32,397 bases of DNA, from the IMG/VR virus record IMGVR_UViG_3300035523_000149, positions 1 through 32,397 of that record, one strand, 5' to 3'. Below the pieces are notes generated by a model that ran no database searches, was not told the origin of the DNA, and worked only from the letters and a program-made list of their open reading frames with translations. This document shows, one piece after another, positions 22,599 through 29,454 of the stretch. The position numbers were made by a program, and so were the translations under genes. The DNA is from a virus. Positions within the stretch are counted from its first letter, which is position 1. Every line of letters starts with the position of its first letter.

Positions 22599-23937
22599 TT
22601 TTGCTCTCCAGAACCGGTTCTCTACCGGTCATGATCGCCCATCTCTCCAATGTCGCTGCCACATGGGCCGGGTTGATTTCGATTGCCCGGCATTTCCTCT
22701 TCATGGCCTCGCAACCGATCAGGGTTGTCCCGCTCCCGCAAAATGGTTCGAAGACGACCTCTCCCCGCTTTGTGTACAGCATCAGGTGTCTCAAAGGCAG
22801 CTCAACCGGAAAAGCCGCTTCATGCCCGTTTGCCCTGGCCGTGCCCCTGATGTCATCCCAGTAAGATCGCAGCGCCCACTTTGCACCTGTCCATTCCTGC
22901 CCTCGCTGCTTTCCGCTCCGGTTATAAAAGGTCATCAGCATTTCGATGTCTCCGTCATTGAAGGTGTCGTCGAAGTGCATTTCTTTTCCTTCCTGGTGTT
23001 CATAAGTGCCCAGGAATTCGTTATGCTGGTCTATCACATCCGTCCTCGGTGATGTGGACATCAACTGGCCTTCCTTCAGCCAGTGCCGCACATGCCGCAA
23101 GTTCCAGCCTTTTTTCCTTAGCGCGTTTGACCATTTATCTATTAGCAGCAACACTTGCCGTTTCGATTTCTTGTCGAATGCGGTCGTGAACCCCGTTCCG
23201 GTGTTGATCACGATCCTGCTTAGGTCTTGCTTCACCCGCGCAGCCAGCCTGCTTGCCACCTGCTCGATAAAAAGATCGATTTCCGTTTCCGTAGTCTGGG
23301 TCTCATAAGATTTCCCCACCCAGTACGGTGGGCTTGTAAAAGCCAGTGCCGCCATTTCTTCTTCGCTTTCGAATACATTGTCCACTACATTCTGATCGGT
23401 GCAATCGCCACACACGAGTCGGTGTTCACCCAATCCCCACACCTGACCATTCTCCGTCTTCCATTTTCTCAGCAGCTCATCCGCCTTGTCCGTCTGATCC
23501 CCCGGATCCGCGCTCGTTTCCTCCCCATAATCCATCTGATCCAGCACCTCGCGCAATTCCCCTTCCATGAATCCCATCGCCTCAAAATCCATCCCCGCCT
23601 TTGCATCTTCTGCAACTTGCTCCGGATCCCATTCCAGGTCTATCTCAGCAACCCGATTGTCCAGATATGCCAGCCGCCTGGCTTCGCCGGTGGGCACTGT
23701 CAGATCCAGGTCATTCCGTTGGACCACTACGAGCTCGTCGCCACTCGTTTCCACCAGCCTCAGCTTTAGTCCAAGCTTCTGCGCTTTGGCATAGGTCTTG
23801 TTACCGGCGATGATGTTCCCATCCTTATCTGTCAGGATCGATCGCCCGGCGCCCAGTTCCTGCAACGACTGTTCCAGCAGTTCTTGGCCTCGTTTCGTGC
23901 CTTTGTTCGAGTTTTTGTTATCAGGCTTCAGGTTCAT
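22579..23937 (-). CDS. ParB-like/DNA methyltransferase fusion, TSPPY type
   Basis: The protein has 452 residues and is a clear paralogue of the next gene: the N-terminal ParB-like domain is shared almost word for word (GQELLEQSLQELGAGRS, then GNIIAGNKT and GEARRLAYLDNRV). Motif IV is TSPPY (201-205) and motif I is EPFCGSGTT (397-405). SPPY is usually linked to N4-cytosine methylation, in contrast to DPPW of the paralogue. The insert between motifs is about 40 residues longer and differs, as expected for another target-recognition region. The gene overlaps the stop of the terminase-like gene by 17 bases. Confidence 0.9.
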   Translation of the reverse strand: MNLKPDNKNSNKGTKRGQELLEQSLQELGAGRSILTDKDGNIIAGNKTYAKAQKLGLKLRLVETSGDELVVVQRNDLDLTVPTGEARRLAYLDNRVAEIDLEWDPEQVAEDAKAGMDFEAMGFMEGELREVLDQMDYGEETSADPGDQTDKADELLRKWKTENGQVWGLGEHRLVCGDCTDQNVVDNVFESEEEMAALAFTSPPYWVGKSYETQTTETEIDLFIEQVASRLAARVKQDLSRIVINTGTGFTTAFDKKSKRQVLLLIDKWSNALRKKGWNLRHVRHWLKEGQLMSTSPRTDVIDQHNEFLGTYEHQEGKEMHFDDTFNDGDIEMLMTFYNRSGKQRGQEWTGAKWALRSYWDDIRGTARANGHEAAFPVELPLRHLMLYTKRGEVVFEPFCGSGTTLIGCEAMKRKCRAIEINPAHVAATLERWAIMTGREPVLESKNDRAEI

Positions 23938-24532
23938 CGTCTTGCTCTTCCTCCGCTGATGCTGCCAGTTCCATCAATTCTTCCATGCTCAGTTTGCTCA
24001 TATCCTTCCCTTTCATCTTTCCTGTTACCGCGAGCAGCGCCTTGCTTGCCGGGATGTAATCACCCATCAACTCGAACGCCAGCTTCCGGTCATTGTGGCT
24101 CTTATATTCCGGCTTCACTGCCACTGCCACCAGCGCTGTGAAGATTTCCGCCCGGTGTTTGAACAGCGGCCCCGCTTGCATCTGCCTGATCATCTCTTCG
24201 ATTGCCGGGTTGCGCTTTCTCCATGTGGAAATTGCTCTGTCGCTGTTCAGCCCTAGGTACTCCCGCGCCAGCAGCTCCTGCGTCTTTGGTTCTCTCATCA
24301 CCCTGGGGATTGATGCCCATGCAATATATGCCGCCACCTTCCATGGCCAGCCTCCTCGCACCAACTCCTGATAATCATCCAGCCACCTCGGTGCCCCTGC
24401 TTTGCCAAACATCCCTTCGATTGCCTTTCGCGCCGCCTCACTCCTGATCCTGTCATTTTCTGTGATATTCGGCTCCTCATCCTGCAAATCCAACGCCAGC
24501 AATAGCTGGTAGGAAGGTCTCGGAATTGGCAT
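23921..24532 (-). CDS. Second terminase-small-subunit-like protein
   Basis: The protein has 203 residues with AAGGAGG eight bases before the ATG. It parallels the 210-residue protein next to the large terminase: MPI at the start, GAP-WLDD, GGWPW, AWAS-PR, a helix-turn-helix at TQELLAREYLGLNSDRAIST, WRKRNPAI, and GDYIPASKAL, ending in an acidic tail. It probably binds DNA through the HTH. It heads the methyltransferase operon rather than neighbouring a large terminase. It may be a packaging paralogue, a regulator, or a targeting factor for the methyltransferases. Confidence 0.75.
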   Translation of the reverse strand: MPIPRPSYQLLLALDLQDEEPNITENDRIRSEAARKAIEGMFGKAGAPRWLDDYQELVRGGWPWKVAAYIAWASIPRVMREPKTQELLAREYLGLNSDRAISTWRKRNPAIEEMIRQMQAGPLFKHRAEIFTALVAVAVKPEYKSHNDRKLAFELMGDYIPASKALLAVTGKMKGKDMSKLSMEELMELAASAEEEQDDEPEA

Positions 24533-24553
24533 ATCAATTTCCTCCTTTTTCTT

Positions 24554-24598
24554 TAAATAAAGAAACGCCCGCCACTCCCTTTTAGGGAATGACAGGCG
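24554..24598 (-). terminator. Strand-specific intrinsic terminator
   Basis: The minus-strand RNA folds CGCCTGTCATTCCC (24598-24585) with GGGAGTGGCGGGCG (24579-24566): 14 continuous pairs including three G-U, loop TAAAA, followed by UUUCUUUAUUU. On the plus strand those wobbles become A-C mismatches, so the element works mainly leftward. It separates the early accessory genes from the methyltransferase operon. Confidence 0.82.
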
Positions 24599-24630
24599 CC
24601 TGCGATTTATTTATAGCACACCTATTCTAT

Positions 24631-24966
24631 TTATACAACCCCTTTTTCTCTCTCCCTCATCTTCCCCACCAGATGCTCCATCGCCTCCTGCCCGATGAAC
24701 CACGCCCGGCTTGCCCCGCACCCCGGCACGTCGCAGCGCACGTTCAGCGTCGTCCCCTCCAGCACCGCGATCACATCCACCTCCTCCGGTGTCTCTGCCT
24801 GCATATCGATCGCGTGCCGGTACAGGTTCAACCGTGTGACATAATGCTTGCGCCCGTTGTTGTTCACCTCTACCCTCACCACTTGCCCCAGCTGATGCCC
24901 GTTTCCGCACTTCCAGCTCTTAGTAAGACCGTCCACATTCACCTCCATCCAATAAAATTCATTCAA
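24631..24966 (-). CDS. Putative zinc-ribbon protein
   Basis: The protein has 111 residues and overlaps the preceding gene by ATGA. C20 and H24 (KCGNGHQLGQ) near the start and C78 and C83 (VRCDVPGCGASRAWF) near the end could form a split zinc-ribbon site; between them lie beta strands and a YVTRLNLYRHAI segment. The last 20 residues are a charged helix. It is the last gene before a terminator. Function is unknown; a nucleic-acid-binding or small regulatory role is guessed from the metal motif. Confidence 0.65.
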   Translation of the reverse strand: MNEFYWMEVNVDGLTKSWKCGNGHQLGQVVRVEVNNNGRKHYVTRLNLYRHAIDMQAETPEEVDVIAVLEGTTLNVRCDVPGCGASRAWFIGQEAMEHLVGKMREREKGVV

Positions 24967-25472
24967 ACGCTCTCAGCCTCGCGCTGGCTCTCCTCACACT
25001 CTGCGCTCCGCTCCCAGCCTTTTAATCCTCTCGTCATCCCGCCGCTCGTCACCGCAATAAAACCATCTGGCACCCAGTTTGCCTGCACCAGGCAAATTCC
25101 TTTTACTTCCACGAACTCTTCCGCCCCGGCCGGGATGCTCCTGATGAACGCATAACTCGGGTCTTTTCCGAATGCGAGAGCAAGGACCGCCCCCGCCTCC
25201 ACCATCGCCGCACTGACCTTCCCATCCCCGATCCACCACGCCACCACCAGCAGATATGCGCCAGCCGCCTCCATCACCGGCACCCGCACCAGCTCCCGAG
25301 CTGGCCAGCTCGCCTCCAGGTGATGCAGATGGATCTCATCTTCATAACGTTTCAATGCGGCATGCTCGGGCACGCTGAATTGATCCAGATCCTTCACCTT
25401 TCCCGCCATCACCTTCACCCGGTGGATCCATTTCGCATCGATCTCATCTTCCGCCACCATTGCCCTGCTCAT
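24963..25472 (-). CDS. Unknown protein
   Basis: The protein has 169 residues. No family is recognised. Visible features are a charged N-terminal region with several His (DEIHLHHLEASWPARELV), a hydrophobic middle (EAAGAYLLVVAWWIGDGKVS, then AMVEAGAVLALAFGK) that may be buried rather than membrane, and a segment with GICLVQANWVPDGFIAV. The ATG overlaps the stop of a 19-codon frame (25469-25528). It lies in a tightly packed run of small early genes. Confidence 0.65.
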   Translation of the reverse strand: MSRAMVAEDEIDAKWIHRVKVMAGKVKDLDQFSVPEHAALKRYEDEIHLHHLEASWPARELVRVPVMEAAGAYLLVVAWWIGDGKVSAAMVEAGAVLALAFGKDPSYAFIRSIPAGAEEFVEVKGICLVQANWVPDGFIAVTSGGMTRGLKGWERSAECEESQREAESV

Positions 25473-25528
25473 TTCTCCACCGCCTCCACGCTGCCCTTCA
25501 AGATCACCCCATGCGCCAATTCAGTCAT
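25469..25528 (-). CDS. Possible 19-residue coupling ORF
   Basis: The ATG at 25528 lies inside the end of the upstream gene (GATGACTGA), and the frame closes with TGA overlapping the next ATG (ATGA). It encodes MTELAHGVILKGSVEAVEK. It fills the only gap between two coupled genes, so it may be a real microprotein or simply a relay for translational coupling. No strong ribosome site is seen. Confidence 0.35.
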   Translation of the reverse strand: MTELAHGVILKGSVEAVEK

Positions 25529-25709
25529 CTGAATAATCCTCGCCTGTCGGCTCTATGCTGGATGTTATCGTCAGCCCGCATCCGGGTTTTGCCACTTCCT
25601 CCGCAAATTCCTCTGACATAAGCAGTTCATGGATTTTATCGACCACGTATTGCTTGAACTTCTTGTGTCCCTGGAAGGAAATTTCGATCTTTTCGCGTTT
25701 TGGGCTCAT
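25521..25709 (-). CDS. Small charged protein
   Basis: The protein has 62 residues. It begins MSPKREKIEISFQGHKKF and continues with a helix (VVDKIHELLMSEEFAEEV), then an acidic C-terminus (EPTGEDYSDD). It overlaps the upstream gene by ATGA (25706-25709). No family is recognised. It is part of the early run of overlapping small genes. Confidence 0.6.
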   Translation of the reverse strand: MSPKREKIEISFQGHKKFKQYVVDKIHELLMSEEFAEEVAKPGCGLTITSSIEPTGEDYSDD

Positions 25710-25912
25710 GGCTTCACCTCCTGCTTAACCTCACCCTCCGTGCTGTTGACCACCGCCACGATCTCATCGGCAGCGATGAAGGCCAGATGCCTTGGCCCGG
25801 TTCCGTTGAACCAAATAAAGGCCAGTGGGGCGCCGGTCCCGCTTGTTTCCATCTTTCCGTTCACGTCATCGGTGTTGATTACGGCTCCGTTGCGTAAGTA
25901 AATGGTCATCAT
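25706..25912 (-). CDS. Small beta-strand protein
   Basis: The start is taken at the ATG of ATGATGA (25912), eight bases after GGAGG; the next ATG (25909) is also possible. The 68-residue product begins MMTIYLRNGAVINTDDVNG, has LAFIWFNGTG and HLAFIAADEIVAVVNST, and looks like a small beta barrel of the kind that repeats a strand-turn pattern. The start overlaps the stop of the Gp37/Gp68-like gene. Function is unknown. Confidence 0.6.
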   Translation of the reverse strand: MMTIYLRNGAVINTDDVNGKMETSGTGAPLAFIWFNGTGPRHLAFIAADEIVAVVNSTEGEVKQEVKP

Positions 25913-26808
25913 GGCACCTGCCTCCATTCCTCCCCATCCAGTTCATGCCCCGCTAGCCCCTTACCGACCCAAACCATATACTGGTTTTCTCCCATAAACA
26001 CAGGCTTTCTCTTGAAAGTCTTGATCCCCAATTTCATCAAATTTTCAACCGGTGACCACTCCCCCCACTGTTTGAAAAAATAAGGGATTCCGTACTCAAC
26101 CGCAAAATCCCGCGCCAGCCTGGCCCATAATGGGTTCATCGGCCTCGCCCCCGGCCCGCTCTCCCCGCCGCAGATCAACCAGTTCACGAAGGAAAAGGGC
26201 TCCCAGTCCACCGGCCCCAATGCGGGCTCGTAACTGATCCCGGTTTTCCATCCCCTCAGGTGCAATTGCCTCATTGCATCCCAGCGCGCTAGTGCCCGCT
26301 GCTCGTTTTCGATGCTCGTTCCCAGGATCACATTTCTTAGCGGAGCCGACCCCGCCACAAAATCGAGCATCAGCTTTGGCCGTTTCGTTAGCACCATGAA
26401 ATCCATCTGCGGCGTTTCCGCCATGGCATTGAACACCCGCTTGATGCTCTCCTCGCTCAGCCATGACCCGAAAAGATCGGTCATGTCGCACGGAAACACC
26501 AGCGCCCTGTCCCTGCCGTTCTTGTACGGCCCTTTCGGGTTGATCTTCTTCAGCCGCTCCAGCTCGCCCTCATCCACGTACACCTGTACCTTTTCGAGGT
26601 TTGGCAGCGAATAAGCCAGCCCCGTTCCCAGCCGCACATTGAATGTGCTCGCCCAGCAGTTCGCGCACCCCTCCGAGATTTTCACGCACGCCCACCCGCG
26701 CTTGATCACCTGATGGCCACCGTTCAAAGGGTATGGCTCGCTCTCATACTTCGCTTTCAGCGGGTTCGTCACATAATCGCACCACTCGATCTTGGTTTTT
26801 GTAGGCAT
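25909..26808 (-). CDS. Phage Gp37/Gp68-like protein (DUF5131)
   Basis: The start is the ATG at 26808, preceded by GAGGAG and joined to the upstream stop by TGATG, giving 299 residues; a longer reading to 26856 is less likely. The N-terminus TKIEWCDYVTNPL and the cluster ACVKISEGCANCWA (C41, C48, C51) are the DUF5131 signature. Later segments FPCDMTDLFGSWL, MDFMVLTKRP, ILGTSIENEQRA and LICGGESGPGARPM also fit. The family is common in phages. Its biochemistry is not settled to my knowledge; the cysteine cluster suggests a metal or iron-sulphur site. Confidence 0.85.
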   Translation of the reverse strand: MPTKTKIEWCDYVTNPLKAKYESEPYPLNGGHQVIKRGWACVKISEGCANCWASTFNVRLGTGLAYSLPNLEKVQVYVDEGELERLKKINPKGPYKNGRDRALVFPCDMTDLFGSWLSEESIKRVFNAMAETPQMDFMVLTKRPKLMLDFVAGSAPLRNVILGTSIENEQRALARWDAMRQLHLRGWKTGISYEPALGPVDWEPFSFVNWLICGGESGPGARPMNPLWARLARDFAVEYGIPYFFKQWGEWSPVENLMKLGIKTFKRKPVFMGENQYMVWVGKGLAGHELDGEEWRQVP

Positions 26809-27167
26809 CAGCTTTTCTCCTCGTTCGCCATTTTCAAAAGCACATCCGCATGGCATGCCTCATCCAGCCCGCACCAGCACGCCAGATCAAACCCCCTCAA
26901 TTGCTCCCTCGCCTGGAACGCGATATAGAACGGCCCTGCGGCTCCCGCCTTGTGGTTTTTCCTCCACACCGCCAGCATCTCCTCCGTCAGCTGGTTGCGC
27001 CTGGCCGCCTCCAGATCCCGCTCGAAGAACTTCACCGCTTCGGCATTGTTCTTCGCCTCGAACCCCACCCGGTAAGGGTTTGACCACATCGACGGCCTCG
27101 ATACCACGATCATCCCTGTGGGCGCCCGCCAGCCCTTGATCCGTTTACGCTGGATTCGCATCGCCAT
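26808..27167 (-). CDS. DUF4326-like protein
   Basis: The start is the ATG at 27167 with GAGGAG seven bases upstream, giving 119 residues; the longer reading to 27248 would run across the repeats of the preceding gene. RIQRKRIKGWRAPTGMIVV, RPSMWSNPYRVG, a helical middle, and the ending RGFDLACWCGLDEACHADVL (C97, C99, C105, H106) match DUF4326, a family frequent in phages. The conserved Cys/His group may bind metal. It is coupled to the following Gp37/Gp68-like gene. Function is not known. Confidence 0.8.
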   Translation of the reverse strand: MAMRIQRKRIKGWRAPTGMIVVSRPSMWSNPYRVGFEAKNNAEAVKFFERDLEAARRNQLTEEMLAVWRKNHKAGAAGPFYIAFQAREQLRGFDLACWCGLDEACHADVLLKMANEEKS

Positions 27168-27405
27168 GCTGGCTCTCCTCTCTGCCGATCCACAAATGCC
27201 CCAGCAGCACTTCTCGCATCGCCTCCACCCGTATGGGTGGGTCTCCAACCGTAGGGGTGGGTCTAAGACCCACCTGCTTCGGGTTCACCAGGCACACATC
27301 CGGCTCCTGACCATACTTCCGCTTGTAATACTCAGCCGCCTTGCCGATCTTCGCCTCCAGGCTTGTTTTTGGATCATTATCGAACCACAACATCCCAGTG
27401 ATCAC
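27145..27405 (-). CDS. Small unknown protein disrupted or extended by repeat
   Basis: The protein has 86 residues and overlaps the upstream membrane gene by ATGA. MLWFDNDPKTSLEAKIGKAA, then EYYKRKYGQEPDVCLVNP, is a compact domain pattern I have seen in environmental genomes but cannot name. Residues 44-59 (about QVGLRPTPTVGDPPIR) are encoded by a tandem CCGTAKGGGTGGGTCT repeat with a palindrome, so the C-terminal part looks like repeat-derived sequence added after the conserved domain. The stop lies inside the next gene. Confidence 0.6.
   Translation of the reverse strand: MITGMLWFDNDPKTSLEAKIGKAAEYYKRKYGQEPDVCLVNPKQVGLRPTPTVGDPPIRVEAMREVLLGHLWIGREESQHGDANPA
27229..27274. repeat. REP-like tandem element with palindrome
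   Basis: CCGTATGGGTGGGTCT (27229-27244) is repeated as CCGTAGGGGTGGGTCT (27249-27264), 20 bases apart. The second copy continues into the palindrome GGTGGGTCT-A-AGACCCACC (27256-27274). It lies in frame inside a coding gene and shares its core with the element at 27603. Confidence 0.75.
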
Positions 27406-28088
27406 ATTGCCTCCTTGCTCGTCAAATCCACTGCGATCAACTTCCCGCCCTGGTGGGCCTGCTTATGGATCGGGCACTTGCCCGCATGCCCGCTGTACTG
27501 GTTGCGGTTCAGCGTCTCAAATCCGCACTCGCAGTGCCAGATCGTCGCTGGTTTCGCTGCCAGCGTCGCTTCCACCGCCTTCGAGCGTCGCTTCACCGCC
27601 GCCCGTAGGGGCAGGTCACCGACCTGCCCGCTCTTTTCCTTGCCCAGCGACATCAGCGACCGGTCTACGATCCCCACCAGCGCGATTGACACATCCATCG
27701 CGCTTGCCCACAGGATCGCCAGCGCCATCCGCAGCGGCCACCAGCCCGCCAGCACCCGCTCATCCAGCAGCACATAATTCACCGGCCCAATCAGCAGCGG
27801 CGACATCACCAGCAGCCCGATAAAGCCCGCTTTTGCGTACTGCTCCCGGTGCTTCCCGCTGATGCTCGGCAGCCGCGTGGCTGTGTACGCCAGGCTCAGG
27901 TTCACCACCATCCCCGCGAACAGCCCGCCGATCTGCCCCAGCGGCACCCGGAACGCTCCGAAATCCAGCACCCCCGCGCCGCCGTCCATCAACGCCCCCG
28001 CCCGCATGTACTGCGTCGCCTGGTAGATCGCCGCCATGTACAACAGCACGCTCCCGATCCTCAACTGGGGGTTGCTCTTAGGCGTCAT
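27402..28088 (-). CDS. Four-helix membrane protein with C2HC finger
   Basis: The protein has 228 residues. Hydrophobic segments lie at about 11-27, 48-68, 88-108 and 117-141. A basic linker (RAAVKRRSKAVEATLAAK) contains nine residues encoded by a REP-like element (154-162). Then comes WHCECGFETLNRNQYSGHAGKC with C186, C188, H201 and C205, spacing C-x-C-x12-H-x3-C, a finger-like site that would face the cytoplasm. It overlaps its two neighbours by 11 and 4 bases. It may tether DNA or RNA to the membrane; this is inference. Confidence 0.7.
   Translation of the reverse strand: MTPKSNPQLRIGSVLLYMAAIYQATQYMRAGALMDGGAGVLDFGAFRVPLGQIGGLFAGMVVNLSLAYTATRLPSISGKHREQYAKAGFIGLLVMSPLLIGPVNYVLLDERVLAGWWPLRMALAILWASAMDVSIALVGIVDRSLMSLGKEKSGQVGDLPLRAAVKRRSKAVEATLAAKPATIWHCECGFETLNRNQYSGHAGKCPIHKQAHQGGKLIAVDLTSKEAM
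27603..27629. repeat. REP-like palindromic element
   Basis: CCGTAGGGGCAGGTC (27603-27617) followed by ACC and GACCTGCCC (27621-27629) gives a 9-bp perfect hairpin. It has the same CCGTAGGGG-x-x-GGTC core as the elements at 27229 and 27249. It lies in frame in the linker of a membrane protein and encodes GQVGDLPLR. Confidence 0.75.
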
Positions 28089-28785
28089 ATTCCTCCACCT
28101 TGTAATCCATCATTTGCGATTGCAGCATCTCCATCAGATCGCTTGGCAGCAGCCAGTTATCCAGGATGCGCTGCGGATTCCATGGGGGCAGCCACATCGG
28201 AGGCGTGTTCACCGTCGCCCCCGGCACATACCGCTGGCAAATCCCTTCCTGCGACCATACCCAGTTGAGCTGCACCCACTGTTTGCGGTCCGGCATTTCC
28301 CGGTTGGCATCATACAGATAGGTCGCGTCCGAAAACTGCCGCTGGGCCACCATTGCTATATCGTTCGAGAGCTGCAAAACCTTGATCGCAAACTGCAGCG
28401 TCACGTCACTCCCCGCGATCTTGATCTGCGCATGCTTGCCCGCCCGGTTAGGGAACAGGATCATGTCCGGCCTGCCGATCCTCCGCGCCAGCTCGCCCGC
28501 CAGCTCCGGGCTTTGCACCGCCAGCATCCTTGATTCCCGCATCAAAAGCGCATCCGGTGTCATCGTCAAGATGGACTGGCGCAGCTCGATTGCCTGGTCT
28601 TTTCGCTCCTGGAGATATTCCACCAGGTTGACCACCGCCACCGCCATCAGCACCACCGCCATGATCACGATCACCAGCTCCCACACCTGCCGCCCGAAAA
28701 ACTCCACCGCGTACCACAGCCCGATCCAGGCGCACCCCGCCCAGAACCCCGGCCACGCCCAATCCCTCACCGATCTCTCATTCAT
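28078..28785 (-). CDS. Two-helix membrane-anchored protein
   Basis: The protein has 235 residues with GGAGG four bases before the ATG. It has two N-terminal membrane segments (about 9-30 and 35-58), then a long soluble domain with helical heptads (LQERKDQAIELRQSIL), IGRPDMILFPNRAGKHAQI, and a C-terminal region rich in Pro and Trp (NTPPMWLPPWNPQRILDNWL) ending in an acidic tail. No family is recognised. It overlaps the next membrane gene by 11 bases, so the two are probably co-translated partners. Confidence 0.65.
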   Translation of the reverse strand: MNERSVRDWAWPGFWAGCAWIGLWYAVEFFGRQVWELVIVIMAVVLMAVAVVNLVEYLQERKDQAIELRQSILTMTPDALLMRESRMLAVQSPELAGELARRIGRPDMILFPNRAGKHAQIKIAGSDVTLQFAIKVLQLSNDIAMVAQRQFSDATYLYDANREMPDRKQWVQLNWVWSQEGICQRYVPGATVNTPPMWLPPWNPQRILDNWLLPSDLMEMLQSQMMDYKVEEYDA

Positions 28786-28882
28786 CTTTCCTCCAATCCT
28801 TCCAACCTACCCCCTCCCCTGCCATCCATACCGGCCTTTTTGAGTCGCCAACGCGCCGCACGGCCCCTGGGGAGGTGGTTGA

Positions 28883-29140
28883 TTACCATTGTTCTTTCGC
28901 GCCCGTATACTGTCCATCAGCAAAACTGATGGACAGCCGGTCTCCGCTATGGATTTCCACCGATCCATCCTGCCGCGTCAACTCCACCGGCCCCATTCGC
29001 TCATGCCACGGTCGCCCCATCTCCAGCTTCCGCTCCTGCCTGGCTGGCCTCCCGATCCACCAGCACCCGACCGCCACGATTACGACCCACGCCACGATCA
29101 CCACCAGGCAAACCGCCAGCTTCCACAGATAATCACTCAC
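28883..29140 (-). CDS. Small single-helix membrane protein
   Basis: The start chosen is GTG at 29140, five bases after GGAGGT, giving 85 residues; the longer reading to 29215 would run into the iteron region. One membrane helix spans about 6-27 (KLAVCLVVIVAWVVIVAVG), then a basic stretch (GRPARQERK) and a soluble part (VELTRQDGSVEIHSGDRLSI) that looks beta. It is the first gene after the candidate origin. The 97-base gap to the next gene (28786-28882) shows nothing convincing. No family is recognised. Confidence 0.62.
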   Translation of the reverse strand: MSDYLWKLAVCLVVIVAWVVIVAVGCWWIGRPARQERKLEMGRPWHERMGPVELTRQDGSVEIHSGDRLSISFADGQYTGAKEQW

Positions 29141-29454
29141 CTTGCACCTCCCGACTATTTTTAATGAACCAAATGAACCTTGATGTAGTTTGTCCCCTGA
29201 CAACCGCCTTTCCACCCCATTTATTACTCGGCAGGACTAGCATTTTTAGCCTTAAGAAACAATGAAGTTCATTAAGGTTCATTTGGTTCATCGATTGACC
29301 CATGAAAACCGCTGTTTTCGCCATCATCCTGCCCTGTTGTGCTTCTTTTTGCCTTCCGATGAACCTTATGAACCCTGATGAACCCCGTAGAGCCCATTCA
29401 GGGGTGAATAAAAAATATTTTTTAAAATTTGCCGTATGTGCCTGTAGAGGTTCA
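29141..29454. other. Iteron-rich intergenic region, candidate replication origin
   Basis: No gene is supported in this 314-base stretch. It holds about a dozen GGTTCAT/ATGAACC heptamers in both orientations, mostly as pairs with a 9-base period, and an AT-only run (about 29407-29430, AATAAAAAATATTTTTTAAAA) between iteron groups. Iterons next to an AT-rich unwinding tract and directly after the primase gene is a common layout for a phage origin. It could instead be a repressor-controlled switch. Confidence 0.65.

Noticed and set aside
21375-23937. A restriction-modification system
   Set aside because: No restriction endonuclease is encoded next to the two methyltransferases; orphan phage methyltransferases fit better.
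28786-28882. Possible terminator in the gap around CCACCTCCCCAGGGGCC
   Set aside because: The pairing is short and no U tract follows on the minus strand.
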